DNA of 32,400 nt, from contig JAJFJB010000207.1 of the NCBI GenBank assembly GCA_021774435.1, forward strand, positions 1-32,400, read 5' to 3'. A program made the translations under genes and the position numbers. Below, in pieces: positions 18,113-26,451 of the stretch; within the stretch, counting starts at the first letter, position 1; each line of letters starts with the position of its first letter. Below the pieces are notes generated by a model. It was not told the origin of the DNA. It saw nothing but the letters and a program-made list of their open reading frames with translations, and did no database searches. Source of the DNA: Alphaproteobacteria bacterium. Its GTDB lineage: Bacteria > Pseudomonadota > Alphaproteobacteria > UBA8366 > GCA-2717185.

Positions 18113-18577
18113 ATGATCGGTAGAAATTCAACTTCGGCGGCCACCCAAACAGCGCCGCCGGCCCCGGAAACGCTCTTCGAACGCCTGGGTGGCCGCGAAT
18201 GCCTGGAACGCGTTCACAAACGGCTCTACGACCGCATCTTCCACCACCCGGTCCTCGGCGCTTTCTTCGCCGATAAGAACCGTCAGCATCAGGAAGATCA
18301 ACAAACCGACTTCATGACGGCCCAGTTCGGTGGCCCCAAACGCTATGGCGGCCGGTTTCCCGGCGACGCACACCAGCACATGTTCATCACCGAAGAGCAT
18401 TTCGATTTACGCTACAAGATCCTCGAAGATGTGTTGATACAGTGCGAAATCGCACCAGAGCTACGCGAAAGCTGGCTCATTTTTGACCGAAAATTCAAGA
18501 ATCAGATCGTGAAGAAAAGCGTCGACGAATGCGTGAAGCGTTATAAAAACGATACGATTCTCGTCGCGCCGCGATAG
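18113..18577 (+). CDS. Truncated haemoglobin (group I-like)
   Basis: 154 residues; GAGAGG lies 4 bases before the ATG. After a Pro/Ala-rich N-terminal tail of about 18 residues comes the truncated-globin fold: LFERLGG, LYDRIFHHPVLGAFF (tyrosine Y39 near B10), HQTDFMTAQFGGPKRYGGR, and the proximal haem histidine H87 in DAHQHMFITEEHF. The C-terminal helix is longer than usual. Such proteins bind O2 or NO in the cytosol. The position 108 bases after an NADPH- and O2-dependent monooxygenase, on the same strand, suggests oxygen supply or NO protection for that enzyme (inference). It could have its own promoter. Confidence 0.9.
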   Translation: MIGRNSTSAATQTAPPAPETLFERLGGRECLERVHKRLYDRIFHHPVLGAFFADKNRQHQEDQQTDFMTAQFGGPKRYGGRFPGDAHQHMFITEEHFDLRYKILEDVLIQCEIAPELRESWLIFDRKFKNQIVKKSVDECVKRYKNDTILVAPR

Positions 18578-18590
18578 GTTTCGAGCTGCC

Positions 18591-19421
18591 CTAAAACGGC
18601 ACCGCCAATTCATCCGGCAGATAGAACCCCGCCCGCTTCAAATGCCGCGGCTCGTCGGGCGGGAATGGGGTGCGGCGGTGCATGACCGACGTGTTGTCCC
18701 ACATTACCAGATCGCCCTCCGTCCATTTATGGCGATAGACATGCGCGGGCTGCGTCGCGTGTGCGGTAAGTTCTTTCATAAGTTGGAAACTTGCGTCTTC
18801 CGGCAAATCGCCAATCCGGGCCATATGCAACGGGCTCAGATAGACCGCCTTGCGGTTTAAATAGGGATGGGTGCGCACGATGGGATGCGTGCAATCCGGA
18901 ATGCGGGCCCGTTCCTCTTCCGTCAGCGGCGTTTCGCGGACCCTGGGTCGCGGTTCGGCGGAATACACGGCCTTGACGCCTTCGATGCGCGCCTTCAACG
19001 CCGCCGGCATGCTGGCATAGGCACCGGCCAGGTCGGCGAATAGCGTCTCGCCCCCTTCCCTGGGTGCGACCACGCCAAACAGCATCGTCGCGAAGACAGG
19101 CTTCGGCGTATAGGTTTGATCGGTATGCCAGTCCAATTCGTGTACCGTCTTGCGCTCCGCGTCCGGCAGATTGGACAGCTCCATGATCTCCTTGCGCTTC
19201 GACGAAAGCAGCGAGGATTGCGCATGCACGAACAGGGGACCGAACCGCTCGGCAAAATCGGCAAGGCTATCGTCGTCGAGTGATTGTCCCTTGAACACCA
19301 CGACCCGGTGCTCCATCCACATCGCCTTGATATCCGCGAACAGGCTATCATCGAGTGGCACGGAAACATCGATCCCGATGATCTCTATCGCGAACCCGTT
19401 TGCAAGCGGTCTGGTCTGCAT
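18591..19421 (-). CDS. TauD/TfdA-family Fe(II)/2-oxoglutarate dioxygenase
   Basis: 276 residues, usual length. The ATG at 19421 has GGGAGGGG about 8 bases upstream. The iron ligands are H99 and D101 (LDWHTDQTY) and H248 (TSVMHRRTPF); a 2-oxoglutarate-binding arginine lies in EPRHLKRAGFY. TauD/TfdA enzymes hydroxylate sulfonates, chlorophenoxyacetates or carnitine-like compounds with decarboxylation of 2-oxoglutarate. Here it ends the AtuA-DUF4387-DAO-TauD operon, 52 bases after the FAD oxidoreductase gene, which argues for a joint degradation pathway rather than taurine use. Substrate unknown. Confidence 0.93.
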   Translation of the reverse strand: MQTRPLANGFAIEIIGIDVSVPLDDSLFADIKAMWMEHRVVVFKGQSLDDDSLADFAERFGPLFVHAQSSLLSSKRKEIMELSNLPDAERKTVHELDWHTDQTYTPKPVFATMLFGVVAPREGGETLFADLAGAYASMPAALKARIEGVKAVYSAEPRPRVRETPLTEEERARIPDCTHPIVRTHPYLNRKAVYLSPLHMARIGDLPEDASFQLMKELTAHATQPAHVYRHKWTEGDLVMWDNTSVMHRRTPFPPDEPRHLKRAGFYLPDELAVPF

Positions 19422-19473
19422 GCCGGCCCCCTCCCTTTAGCCACCGCTAGCCTCCCATAATCGGGCACAGTTC

Positions 19474-20718
19474 TCAAACCGTTGGACCGGCTGGCTTCGC
19501 CCCACGCGATTTATTGGCGCGCGACGCGGCACAGCGGTCGCGGAATTCCAGGCTGAACGGATCGACCGTGCCGAAGCGGTCAGGCCGAAAGGCGTCGATG
19601 TCAAACCGGGCGTCCCGGCCGAGCGCCAGATCGGCGATCGCCGCACCGATCCCGGCGGAGAGCGCGATGCCACTGCCGCAGCAGCCGGCGGCGGCAAGAA
19701 AACCGCGTACATTCGGTACCGGCCCCAAAACAATCTTGCCGTCGGGCGTATAGGCGGACAGGCCGGCGATGTAGTTCGCGAACTGCGCTTCATGAATACC
19801 AGGAAAGAAACGGCCAACCCCGGCCGCAGCCTCTGCGAGCCGGTCCCAATGCGCGTCGCCGACCGTGGGCGAGAATTCGTTCGGATCGCCGGGCAAGTCG
19901 CGGGCATCGAAGGTCGCGGAATGCCGTTCCTGAATGCCGAGCAGCAGACCGCCGACATCGGGCCGCGTATAGGCGCCCGCATCCGGCATCGTCACCACGG
20001 GATGGTCGCCGCCATAGGCAGGATCGGGTTTGGTGATCCAGTAATGGCTTCGGACCGGCGCCATGGGCAGCGGAAACCCCGCGCGCGCAGACAGCAGCGC
20101 GGCCCACGCGCCCGCGGCGTCGATCACGCTGCCGCACTCGATCCGTTCCGTCGCGGTGGTAACGCCGGCAACCGCGCCATCCGAGACAATGATGTCCTCG
20201 ACGGCGGCACGTGGCCGCAGTTCGACACCCCGCGTACCGGCGGCACGTGCATAGGCCATGCTCAGGAGATACGGATCGACATAGCCATCCGTCGGCAGGA
20301 ATCCGACCTTCGAAAGGTTTGAGATGTCCAGCCAGGGCACACGAGCCTCCGCGTCCTCCGCGCGCAACCACTCGAAGGGTATGCCGTGGCATTCCGCTTC
20401 CGCGGCCATGTCTTCAAGGTCCCGCACCCGCGCTTCGGACGCCGCCAACCGCAGGCTGCCAACGGCATGAAAGCCGACATCCTCCCCCAGCTCTTCCGAC
20501 AGGGTCTGGATTGTGCTGCAGGTTCTTCGGATAAGCGCGGTCTTGGCAGTATTCGTCGATACTTGCAGGATCAATCCCGCGGCCCGGCTCGATGCGGCGC
20601 TCGCCAGTTCATTCCGTTCCAGCAGAAGAACGGATCCCGCATCCTCGCAGGCCAGATGATAGGCAATCGACGCACCGATGATGCCGCCGCCGACAATCAC
20701 ATGATCATAGGTCTTCAC
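19474..20718 (-). CDS. FAD-dependent amine/glycine oxidase-like protein (DAO family)
   Basis: 414 residues; the start codon is GTG at 20716-20718, with no obvious Shine-Dalgarno sequence. The FAD motif is VIVGGGIIGASIAYHLA (G10-x-G12-xx-G15), followed by a glutamate at the end of strand 2 (LLLERNELASAASSRAAG), which contacts the ribose. The C-terminal CCGSGIALSAGIGAAIADLALG is the DAO-family FAD closing loop. Members oxidise secondary amines (sarcosine, dimethylglycine, proline-like) or D-amino acids; a covalent-flavin cysteine cannot be assigned here. It lies in the AtuA operon, 36 bases after the DUF4387 gene. Confidence 0.88.
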   Translation of the reverse strand: MKTYDHVIVGGGIIGASIAYHLACEDAGSVLLLERNELASAASSRAAGLILQVSTNTAKTALIRRTCSTIQTLSEELGEDVGFHAVGSLRLAASEARVRDLEDMAAEAECHGIPFEWLRAEDAEARVPWLDISNLSKVGFLPTDGYVDPYLLSMAYARAAGTRGVELRPRAAVEDIIVSDGAVAGVTTATERIECGSVIDAAGAWAALLSARAGFPLPMAPVRSHYWITKPDPAYGGDHPVVTMPDAGAYTRPDVGGLLLGIQERHSATFDARDLPGDPNEFSPTVGDAHWDRLAEAAAGVGRFFPGIHEAQFANYIAGLSAYTPDGKIVLGPVPNVRGFLAAAGCCGSGIALSAGIGAAIADLALGRDARFDIDAFRPDRFGTVDPFSLEFRDRCAASRANKSRGAKPAGPTV

Positions 20719-20754
20719 TGGATTACGGCGGCAGGCACGATGCGCGCCATTTGC

Positions 20755-21069
20755 CTAAGGTGCATTGCGCGCCAGTTCATGCTCCGCCAGCAGGACGGCC
20801 CATTGCGCGCCGTGCATATCACGGTCGAAACGGTCGCCCTGCACAATGGGGCGCGGCAGGCTGAACTTCACCACGTTCAGGTCCGCGATATCGAACCGCT
20901 TGATGGCCTCGACCGGCTGCTGATACAGGCGGGCGACATCTTCGTTGGAGAGCCGGTCGGCGATCATGGCGTAGGCGGCCTCGTCGCCGCAAAACACATC
21001 GATCGTGACCCAGAACGGACCGGCATTCTTGGAGCGGACCTTGAAGACCGTATCCGCGACCTTAGGCAT
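20755..21069 (-). CDS. DUF4387-family protein
   Basis: 104 residues. RSKNAGPFWVTIDVFC near the N-terminus and RFDIADLNVVKFSLPRP later identify the DUF4387 family, of unknown biochemical role, usually found immediately after an AtuA/DUF1446 gene. Its ATG overlaps the end of the AtuA gene by 8 bases (ATGCCTAA), so the two are translationally coupled. Known paired occurrence suggests a second subunit of an AtuA-type enzyme. Confidence 0.88.
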   Translation of the reverse strand: MPKVADTVFKVRSKNAGPFWVTIDVFCGDEAAYAMIADRLSNEDVARLYQQPVEAIKRFDIADLNVVKFSLPRPIVQGDRFDRDMHGAQWAVLLAEHELARNAP

Positions 21070-22426
21070 GCCCGACCTTGTGCACGGTCAGGCGGAACGC
21101 CTCCATCGGGTCTTCGAGCACCATCACATGATTGAGACAGAACTCGTACAGCGCACCCCGTTCCGATTGCGCCGGTGAATGGGGAAACGCAAATGTCGGC
21201 AATTCCTCATCACGGGTCAGGGGATAATGCAGCACATAGGGATTGATCAGCTTGCCGATCTCGCTCGATGTTTCCGCGTCCTGGGCGGTGATGATGCCCA
21301 ACACGCCGACTTCCACCGGAGCGGAATGTTTGGTTTCCATTGCACCCAAGGCGGCATCCACGCCGATCAGCCGGAATTCAAGATCATAGTCGGACGGCGC
21401 CAGCCCCATGCGCTTTTCGATTTCCCGTGTCACGAAGCTATGCAACTTGTCGGCCCATTCGCGCGCATGGGCGACATAACGTTCGTCGCGCAGAATTGCC
21501 ATGATCGTCGTCTGATAACCGCCGACCTTGGCACCTTCCAGCTTAACGGTATAACGGTTCGACGGCACCCACTCCGACCCTGTTACCCGCGTGCGCCGCG
21601 CATCCAGGGCTTCATAGCGTGCGCCGGTGACATCGAGATGCCCACCAGGCTCATAGAGAATAAACGGATCGGAGTTCTCATAGAGCATATGCGCGGAGAC
21701 GGAATGAGGCGTGCACAGGGCGTCGGCCGCCATCGCTTCCACCGTGAAACCTTCCTCGTCGATATCCAGCAAAATGACCCCGGTGGTCGGGTCGGTCGAA
21801 CAAAGCGCGCCACATTCGGCAATTTTTGCCCCATGCCATGCGGCACCGGCATGATCGCCACGCAGCAAAGGCAAGGCGGAGACAATAGCCGTGTCCGTGG
21901 CCCGGCCAGCCAGAACGATATCCGCGCCGGTTTTCAAGGCCGCACCGATTTGTTCCGCGCCGGCCAGCGCGACAATATTCTCGCAGTGCTCCAGGAGTTC
22001 CGGCGACATATCCGGCGCCGGCATCAAAGGCGAAATACGGCTGTCCGCCAATGCGGTCTTAACGCGGCCCGCTGGCTGGCTCGAATACAGCGTCGCGACC
22101 TTGAGCGTCTGCCCCAACTCCTCCGCGAGTTCCAGGGTAATGGAATACATCCAGTCGACGCTGGCATCCGAACCACACGTACCGCAGGTGCCAATTACGA
22201 GTGGCACGTCGGCTTGCGCCCGCGCTATCATGAGCTGACGCCATTCCTCCTTCGTCCCGGCACGCGAATATTTCGACGTTCCCGTCCCCAGATAGAACGG
22301 CCCGCTATCCGTCGATCCGCCGTCGACGCAAATGATGTCGGGTTTGGCGGCAATACCTCGGGCGAACGCCTCACTGCTGAAACTGATCCCCAAGGCACCG
22401 GTTGGAACGAGTACACGTGTTGTCAT
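21062..22426 (-). CDS. Acyclic terpene utilisation AtuA-like protein (DUF1446)
   Basis: 454 residues, full length. The N-terminus (VLVPTGALGIS..., ICVDGGSTDSGPFYLGTG) and VPLVIGTCGTCGSDASVDW are typical of AtuA-like DUF1446 proteins, described first from citronellol/geraniol degradation in Pseudomonas, though many members stand outside terpene pathways. It is probably cytosolic; the reaction is unproven. It leads an operon with DUF4387, an FAD oxidoreductase and a TauD-type dioxygenase. No carboxylase (AtuC/F) or other atu genes are present, so the terpene role is not assumed. The ATG at 22426 lacks a strong ribosome-binding site. Confidence 0.88.
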   Translation of the reverse strand: MTTRVLVPTGALGISFSSEAFARGIAAKPDIICVDGGSTDSGPFYLGTGTSKYSRAGTKEEWRQLMIARAQADVPLVIGTCGTCGSDASVDWMYSITLELAEELGQTLKVATLYSSQPAGRVKTALADSRISPLMPAPDMSPELLEHCENIVALAGAEQIGAALKTGADIVLAGRATDTAIVSALPLLRGDHAGAAWHGAKIAECGALCSTDPTTGVILLDIDEEGFTVEAMAADALCTPHSVSAHMLYENSDPFILYEPGGHLDVTGARYEALDARRTRVTGSEWVPSNRYTVKLEGAKVGGYQTTIMAILRDERYVAHAREWADKLHSFVTREIEKRMGLAPSDYDLEFRLIGVDAALGAMETKHSAPVEVGVLGIITAQDAETSSEIGKLINPYVLHYPLTRDEELPTFAFPHSPAQSERGALYEFCLNHVMVLEDPMEAFRLTVHKVGHA

Positions 22427-22632
22427 ATCAGACCATCATCCGTCATCAAATCACCATTCCCAAGAAGGTATCTTTACGCCGAACGACAAGCAAGGAAGCA
22501 CAGCGGCGAAGGTGGCCCGAGTCACATCGAGCCGCCCTCAGCGAATGCGCGCTTCGAGAATCTCCTTTATTCATTCTCAATCCGCGATTGGTATCCAAAT
22601 AGCTCTCCGGCGATTAAATTGATGTTCAAGAG

Positions 22633-23160
22633 ATGACCGATAAATTCGAAATACGCGACAGCGTGCCTGACGACATAGCCCTGATCGAGGCGGTTTATCC
22701 GGGCGCCTTCCCCGATGAAGATTTGCTGCCACTTGTGCGCTCGCTGCTAAGCGAAAAATCGATCGTTCTTTCGCTAGTCGGAATTGCTGATATAGCCCTT
22801 GTCGGACACATCATCTTCACGACATGCGGCATTGTCGGAAGAACGGACAAGGTCTCTCTTTTGGGACCGCTTGCAGTTGCGCCCGATTGGCAACAGCAAG
22901 GCGTCGGCAGCGCACTTGTCCGCTCCGGCTTGCGCCGGCTGAAAAATGCCGGCATAGGCCAAATTTACGTCCTCGGCGACCCTGCCTATTACGGGCGCTT
23001 CGGCTTTGAGCCCAACGATAGCGTCACACCACCCTATTCCTTGCCAAAGGAATGGCATGGCGCGTGGCAATCGCTCACCCTGCGCGATGACATGCCGCCT
23101 CTCCAAGGAACGCTCACCGTGCCGCCCGTATGGCGTCAACGAGCCCTGTGGGCGCCCTGA
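22633..23160 (+). CDS. GNAT-family N-acetyltransferase (YhbS-like)
   Basis: 175 residues. The acetyl-CoA-binding motif is LGPLAVAPDWQQQGVGSALVRSGL (Q87-x-x-G90-x-G92), and GDPAYYGRFGFEP is the pattern of the YhbS subgroup. It would transfer an acetyl group to an amine of a small molecule or protein; the acceptor is unknown. The ribosome-binding site is weak (AAGAG directly before the ATG). It is divergent from the AtuA operon, sharing a 206-bp region, and is monocistronic. Confidence 0.9.
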   Translation: MTDKFEIRDSVPDDIALIEAVYPGAFPDEDLLPLVRSLLSEKSIVLSLVGIADIALVGHIIFTTCGIVGRTDKVSLLGPLAVAPDWQQQGVGSALVRSGLRRLKNAGIGQIYVLGDPAYYGRFGFEPNDSVTPPYSLPKEWHGAWQSLTLRDDMPPLQGTLTVPPVWRQRALWAP

Positions 23161-23359
23161 AAGATCGGCATGGCAGCCTTCGTTGGGTTGTGGGTTAATA
23201 GCCTAGTCAAACAAAGCAAAAATTAGCGATCGGCTAATAGTTTTATTAAAATTTTTACTGTCTTTTATTATGCAAGACTGTAAAACCGTTGGTTATGTGG
23301 GAAATATTTTCCCTATCCCTTTTACAACGCGAAACAAAGGTTCATAAACAATTGGAATA

Positions 23360-23375
23360 TTAACACTTTTTTAAC
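23360..23375. promoter_or_regulatory. CtrA-type binding site
   Basis: TTAACACTTTTTTAAC matches the full TTAA-N7-TTAAC consensus of the alphaproteobacterial regulator CtrA. The AT-rich setting raises the odds of a chance match, but the flanking inverted repeat and long upstream region support a regulated promoter. Confidence 0.5.
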
Positions 23376-23384
23376 CATACCTTT

Positions 23385-23403
23385 GGTACGAATTATGCGT
23401 ACC
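23385..23403. promoter_or_regulatory. Inverted repeat beside the CtrA-like box
   Basis: GGTACG-AATTATG-CGTACC is a perfect inverted repeat with 6-base arms, 9 bases downstream of the CtrA-like box. It is a candidate operator for a second regulator of the same promoter. Confidence 0.4.
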
Positions 23404-23583
23404 GTTTTAACAGGAACATAACGGCAGATTCGGTCAGCGAGTGCGAAGGAGGGGTGCACTCAACGATCCCCCGCCGGTTTCGACTCCCGGTCGCTGCGCG
23501 CATAATCGTGCGCCAGAACAGGAAAGGAGTCGCAATCGCAAGGCGCAACCGAATGCCAAAAACTACGCCTTCAAAAGAAGGCA

Positions 23584-24603
23584 ATGTCGGGGGCAAGAAC
23601 AATTATCGACGGCAAAACAAAGAGCGAAATTCCGGACGTCGTCCGTTTGGGCATGTTACGCAAAATCGAGGACACATTAGGGAACACCGCGGACGGCCAT
23701 CCCGCAACTCGGGGAAACCCGATGGAGGCCGAAGCCCGCTATTACTACAACTTCTACCTCACCAACGCAGAATTCGATTTCGAATATTTCCTCACCCTGC
23801 TTTCCAAGGCGCTGCGCGAACGGCTTCCGAACATCGATATTACCCTGGATTGGCTCAGAGCGTGCGATAGAGCGGGAAAAATCGAAACGGCGCGGCGCGT
23901 GGTCCAAGGCCTTCGGATCGCCGCGCGCCAAAACCTCAACAAAGGAGCCGGCTACTGGGAACGGTTCTGGAACTTAACCGAAATTCTGATCGAAAATTTC
24001 GATCTTTCGCATGCCGACATCGGTATAGAATCGACGGAGCTTGAGTTGCTAACACGGCACTATCTGCTCGAGGAATGCCGGGCCCACGTAGAAACATTGA
24101 AAGCCTATATGGCACAAGGAAAGGTTTTTCAGGCACGCAAGGCATTCGTCAAGCTGGACGACCTTCTGCACGGAGTGCCTATGTCGATTGCCGATTTCCG
24201 TCACACTCAGAACACCTGCTATACCGCGAAGGGGGCCTATGAGGTTTATCGGGCTACCGTTACGGCGCACCCTATTGATCCGGTGCTGATTGCGTGGTCC
24301 TTTCAGGAACATCGCTGGTGCGAGCGCTTCGTATTCCCAAACGGCAAGCCGGAAAAACAACAATTCGTCACAAGCGGGCTTGACCCGACCGCCCCCGCCG
24401 CGGCCCTGACATTAGAACCGGTTGATTTGGAGTCGCTGAACGACGACCAAATAACGGTAGCCGAAGCCATGTCTGCCGACCGACCGGCGGAAACACCACC
24501 AAACATGCCAGTTTTCGTTACGGAAATACTGGAGGTGGTGAAACGGCAAGTGCAGGACTTCGGCCAACAGATGCTGATGCCAATCGGCGTCGTGCCCGCC
24601 TGA
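23584..24603 (+). CDS. Unknown 339-residue protein
   Basis: I do not recognise a family. 339 residues, no signal peptide or membrane segment. From about residue 45 to 225 it is helix-rich and hydrophilic (ARYYYNFYLTNAEFDFEYFLTLL; DWLRACDRAGKIETARRVVQGL; YMAQGKVFQARKAFVKLDDLL), a spacing reminiscent of helical-repeat proteins without matching TPR consensus. A loop with H-x3-N-x-C (HTQNTCYTAKGAYEVY) and a WC segment (EHRWCERFVFPNGKPEK) follow; the tail is Pro/Glu-rich, ending in an amphipathic helix (VFVTEILEVVKRQVQDF). The ATG at 23584 is preceded by GAAGG. It lies below a CtrA-like box, suggesting cell-cycle or motility-linked expression (inference). It ends 6 bases from the convergent GGT gene. 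Confidence 0.7.
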   Translation: MSGARTIIDGKTKSEIPDVVRLGMLRKIEDTLGNTADGHPATRGNPMEAEARYYYNFYLTNAEFDFEYFLTLLSKALRERLPNIDITLDWLRACDRAGKIETARRVVQGLRIAARQNLNKGAGYWERFWNLTEILIENFDLSHADIGIESTELELLTRHYLLEECRAHVETLKAYMAQGKVFQARKAFVKLDDLLHGVPMSIADFRHTQNTCYTAKGAYEVYRATVTAHPIDPVLIAWSFQEHRWCERFVFPNGKPEKQQFVTSGLDPTAPAAALTLEPVDLESLNDDQITVAEAMSADRPAETPPNMPVFVTEILEVVKRQVQDFGQQMLMPIGVVPA

Positions 24604-24609
24604 TTCTTA

Positions 24610-26298
24610 CTATTTCGGCTTGTCCGGCCAAAACCGTACGCCGGCACGGGCAAGACCGCCGGACAGCGCGATAGGCATGCCGTCGGCGCGCCAACAGGCA
24701 GCGCCGGTCAACGAACCGTCTTCATTGAAGCCCACCACGTTCATGCCGCCGCCGACATGCGGCACGACTTCGATCTCGTGCCCCCTTTTAGCCAAGGCGT
24801 TGCGTATCGCTTCGGGGAAACCGGATTCCAGTTCCACCGCCTGCCCCTGCGTCCACAACCGCGGTGCCTCGACAGCCTCCTGCACGCTCATCCCGTGATC
24901 GATCACGCAGATCAGCGCCTGCATCGCCGAGCCGAAGATGCGCAGGCCTCCGGGTAGTCCCAGCGCGACGACGGGCTTGCCGTCCTTCAGCGCCATCACC
25001 GGCGACATCGACGACGTAATGCGCTTGCCCGCTTCGATCGAGAGCGCATTGCCCGGGTGCGGATCGAAGACATACATGTAATTGTTGGGGATGATCCCGG
25101 TACCGGGAATGACGATGCGCGCACCGAAAGTGCTGTTGATCGTCTGCGTCATCGCAACGACATTGCCGTCCCCATCGGCCACGGTGACATGCGTCGTGTT
25201 TGCCGATTCCGGCAAGGCGACGCCGGCATCCCAGCTTTTGGCGTTGGACAAGTCGATATCCGGCCGCCGCTCGTCGGCATAGTCTTTCGAGAGCAGCCGC
25301 GCCACGGGCACATCGACGAAATCGGGATCCGCGGTCGCGGCCTTGCGATCCGCAAACGCAATCTTCAGGACCTCCGCCAGCAGGTGCAGGTTTTCCGGCG
25401 ATCCAAAGCCGAGTTCGCCGACCCGGAACCCTTCGAGCAAATTCAACATCTGGATGACATGAACACCGCCCGAGGATGGCGGCGGTGGACCTACGATTTC
25501 ATGGTCGCGATACGGCGCCCGGACCACGTCCCGTTCTATCGTCTTGTAGGACTCGAAGTCCTCCATCGACAACAACCCGCCGACAGTATCCATATGATCC
25601 GCAATGGTGCGGCCCAGCGCACCGCCATACAGAGTCCCTGCCCCCTCTTTCGCAATGGTTTTCAGCGATTCCCCATAATCGGTCTGGACCAATCGGGTTC
25701 CCGCCGCCAACGGCGCGCCGTCAGGCAGGAAGATCTTCGCGATTTCCGCATCGTTGATCAGGTCGGACGCCGCATCGGAGATGCATTCGTTGAGATAGGG
25801 CGTTACCGAAAAGCCGCGCGTTGCATGCTTGATCGCCGGCGCCATCGCATCAGCGAGCGGCAACGTGCCGAAGCGGTGCAGCAGTTCGCACCAGGCCTTA
25901 AGGTTCCCCGGCGCGGCGACGGCCTTCGGACCGACGGCATTTTCCCGCCCTTCGGTTTCGAGGTAATCCGGCATCACATCCGAGACGGTTTTGTAAACAT
26001 CTGGACTCGATGCCATCGGTGCCCGCACCTGACCATCAATGACCGTATGGTGGCCGTCACCAAAACGGATATGCGTCATACCGCCACCAACGATACCGAC
26101 CATCATCGGCTCGACGACCGTTAGGGTAAAGAAGGCCGCGACCGCCGCATCGATCGCATTGCCCCCAGCCGCCAGCATCTCGGACCCCGCCGCCGACGCC
26201 AGCGGATGATTGGTCACGACCATCCCTTTCGTGCCATGGGCCGGCTGCTTTTCGCATTCGAATTGCGTCGCCGCGCGGTCGCGCCAGTTGTTCACCAT
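24610..26298 (-). CDS. Gamma-glutamyltransferase-like Ntn hydrolase (second copy)
   Basis: 562 residues from the ATG at 26296-26298 (AGGGA 9 bases upstream); a longer frame to 26622 has no family support. GMVVTNHPLASAAGSEMLAAGGNAIDAAVAA is the conserved start, the self-processing threonine is T368 in SANTTHVTVADGDGNVV, and ALGLPGGLRIFGSAMQ is the oxyanion/GG loop, here with Leu where other members have small residues. There is no signal peptide, so it is probably cytosolic. Only the family framework is shared with the copy at 2249-3859, so the two likely differ in substrate. Divergent from an SDR gene over 153 bp, perhaps co-regulated. Confidence 0.92.
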   Translation of the reverse strand: MVNNWRDRAATQFECEKQPAHGTKGMVVTNHPLASAAGSEMLAAGGNAIDAAVAAFFTLTVVEPMMVGIVGGGMTHIRFGDGHHTVIDGQVRAPMASSPDVYKTVSDVMPDYLETEGRENAVGPKAVAAPGNLKAWCELLHRFGTLPLADAMAPAIKHATRGFSVTPYLNECISDAASDLINDAEIAKIFLPDGAPLAAGTRLVQTDYGESLKTIAKEGAGTLYGGALGRTIADHMDTVGGLLSMEDFESYKTIERDVVRAPYRDHEIVGPPPPSSGGVHVIQMLNLLEGFRVGELGFGSPENLHLLAEVLKIAFADRKAATADPDFVDVPVARLLSKDYADERRPDIDLSNAKSWDAGVALPESANTTHVTVADGDGNVVAMTQTINSTFGARIVIPGTGIIPNNYMYVFDPHPGNALSIEAGKRITSSMSPVMALKDGKPVVALGLPGGLRIFGSAMQALICVIDHGMSVQEAVEAPRLWTQGQAVELESGFPEAIRNALAKRGHEIEVVPHVGGGMNVVGFNEDGSLTGAACWRADGMPIALSGGLARAGVRFWPDKPK

Positions 26299-26451
26299 AA
26301 ATGCCAATCCCTGAAATGACTTTACCGGCGCCAAACTATCGCTCTCGGCCCCGGCACCGCAATCGGCGTTTTCGCGGACGGGCGCCAATGATTGCGCCGA
26401 GAGCGCACATCGCCGAAGATACTGCAACGCACTGCAAGGAGGAGGACGATC

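Larger units (their letters stand above)
23161..23583. other. 423-bp AT-rich regulatory region
   Basis: No gene is supported. About 23200-23420 is strikingly AT-rich for this genome and carries a CtrA-like box (23360-23375) and an inverted repeat (23385-23403). A strong Shine-Dalgarno-like AAGGAGG stands at 23446-23452, but the only start codon near it (GTG at 23454) is one base away, too close to be used. A long untranslated leader for the downstream gene is likely. Confidence 0.5.

Noticed and set aside
23471..23490. tRNA T-arm-like sequence (GGTTTCGACTCC)
   Set aside because: An extra T breaks the GTTCRANTC arm, and I find no acceptor, D or anticodon arm upstream, so it is not a tRNA.
23454..23870. 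138-codon frame starting at GTG 23454 just after AAGGAGG
   Set aside because: Only one base separates the Shine-Dalgarno-like sequence from the GTG, the product is an extremely basic low-complexity chain, and it overlaps the better-supported gene at 23584 in another frame.
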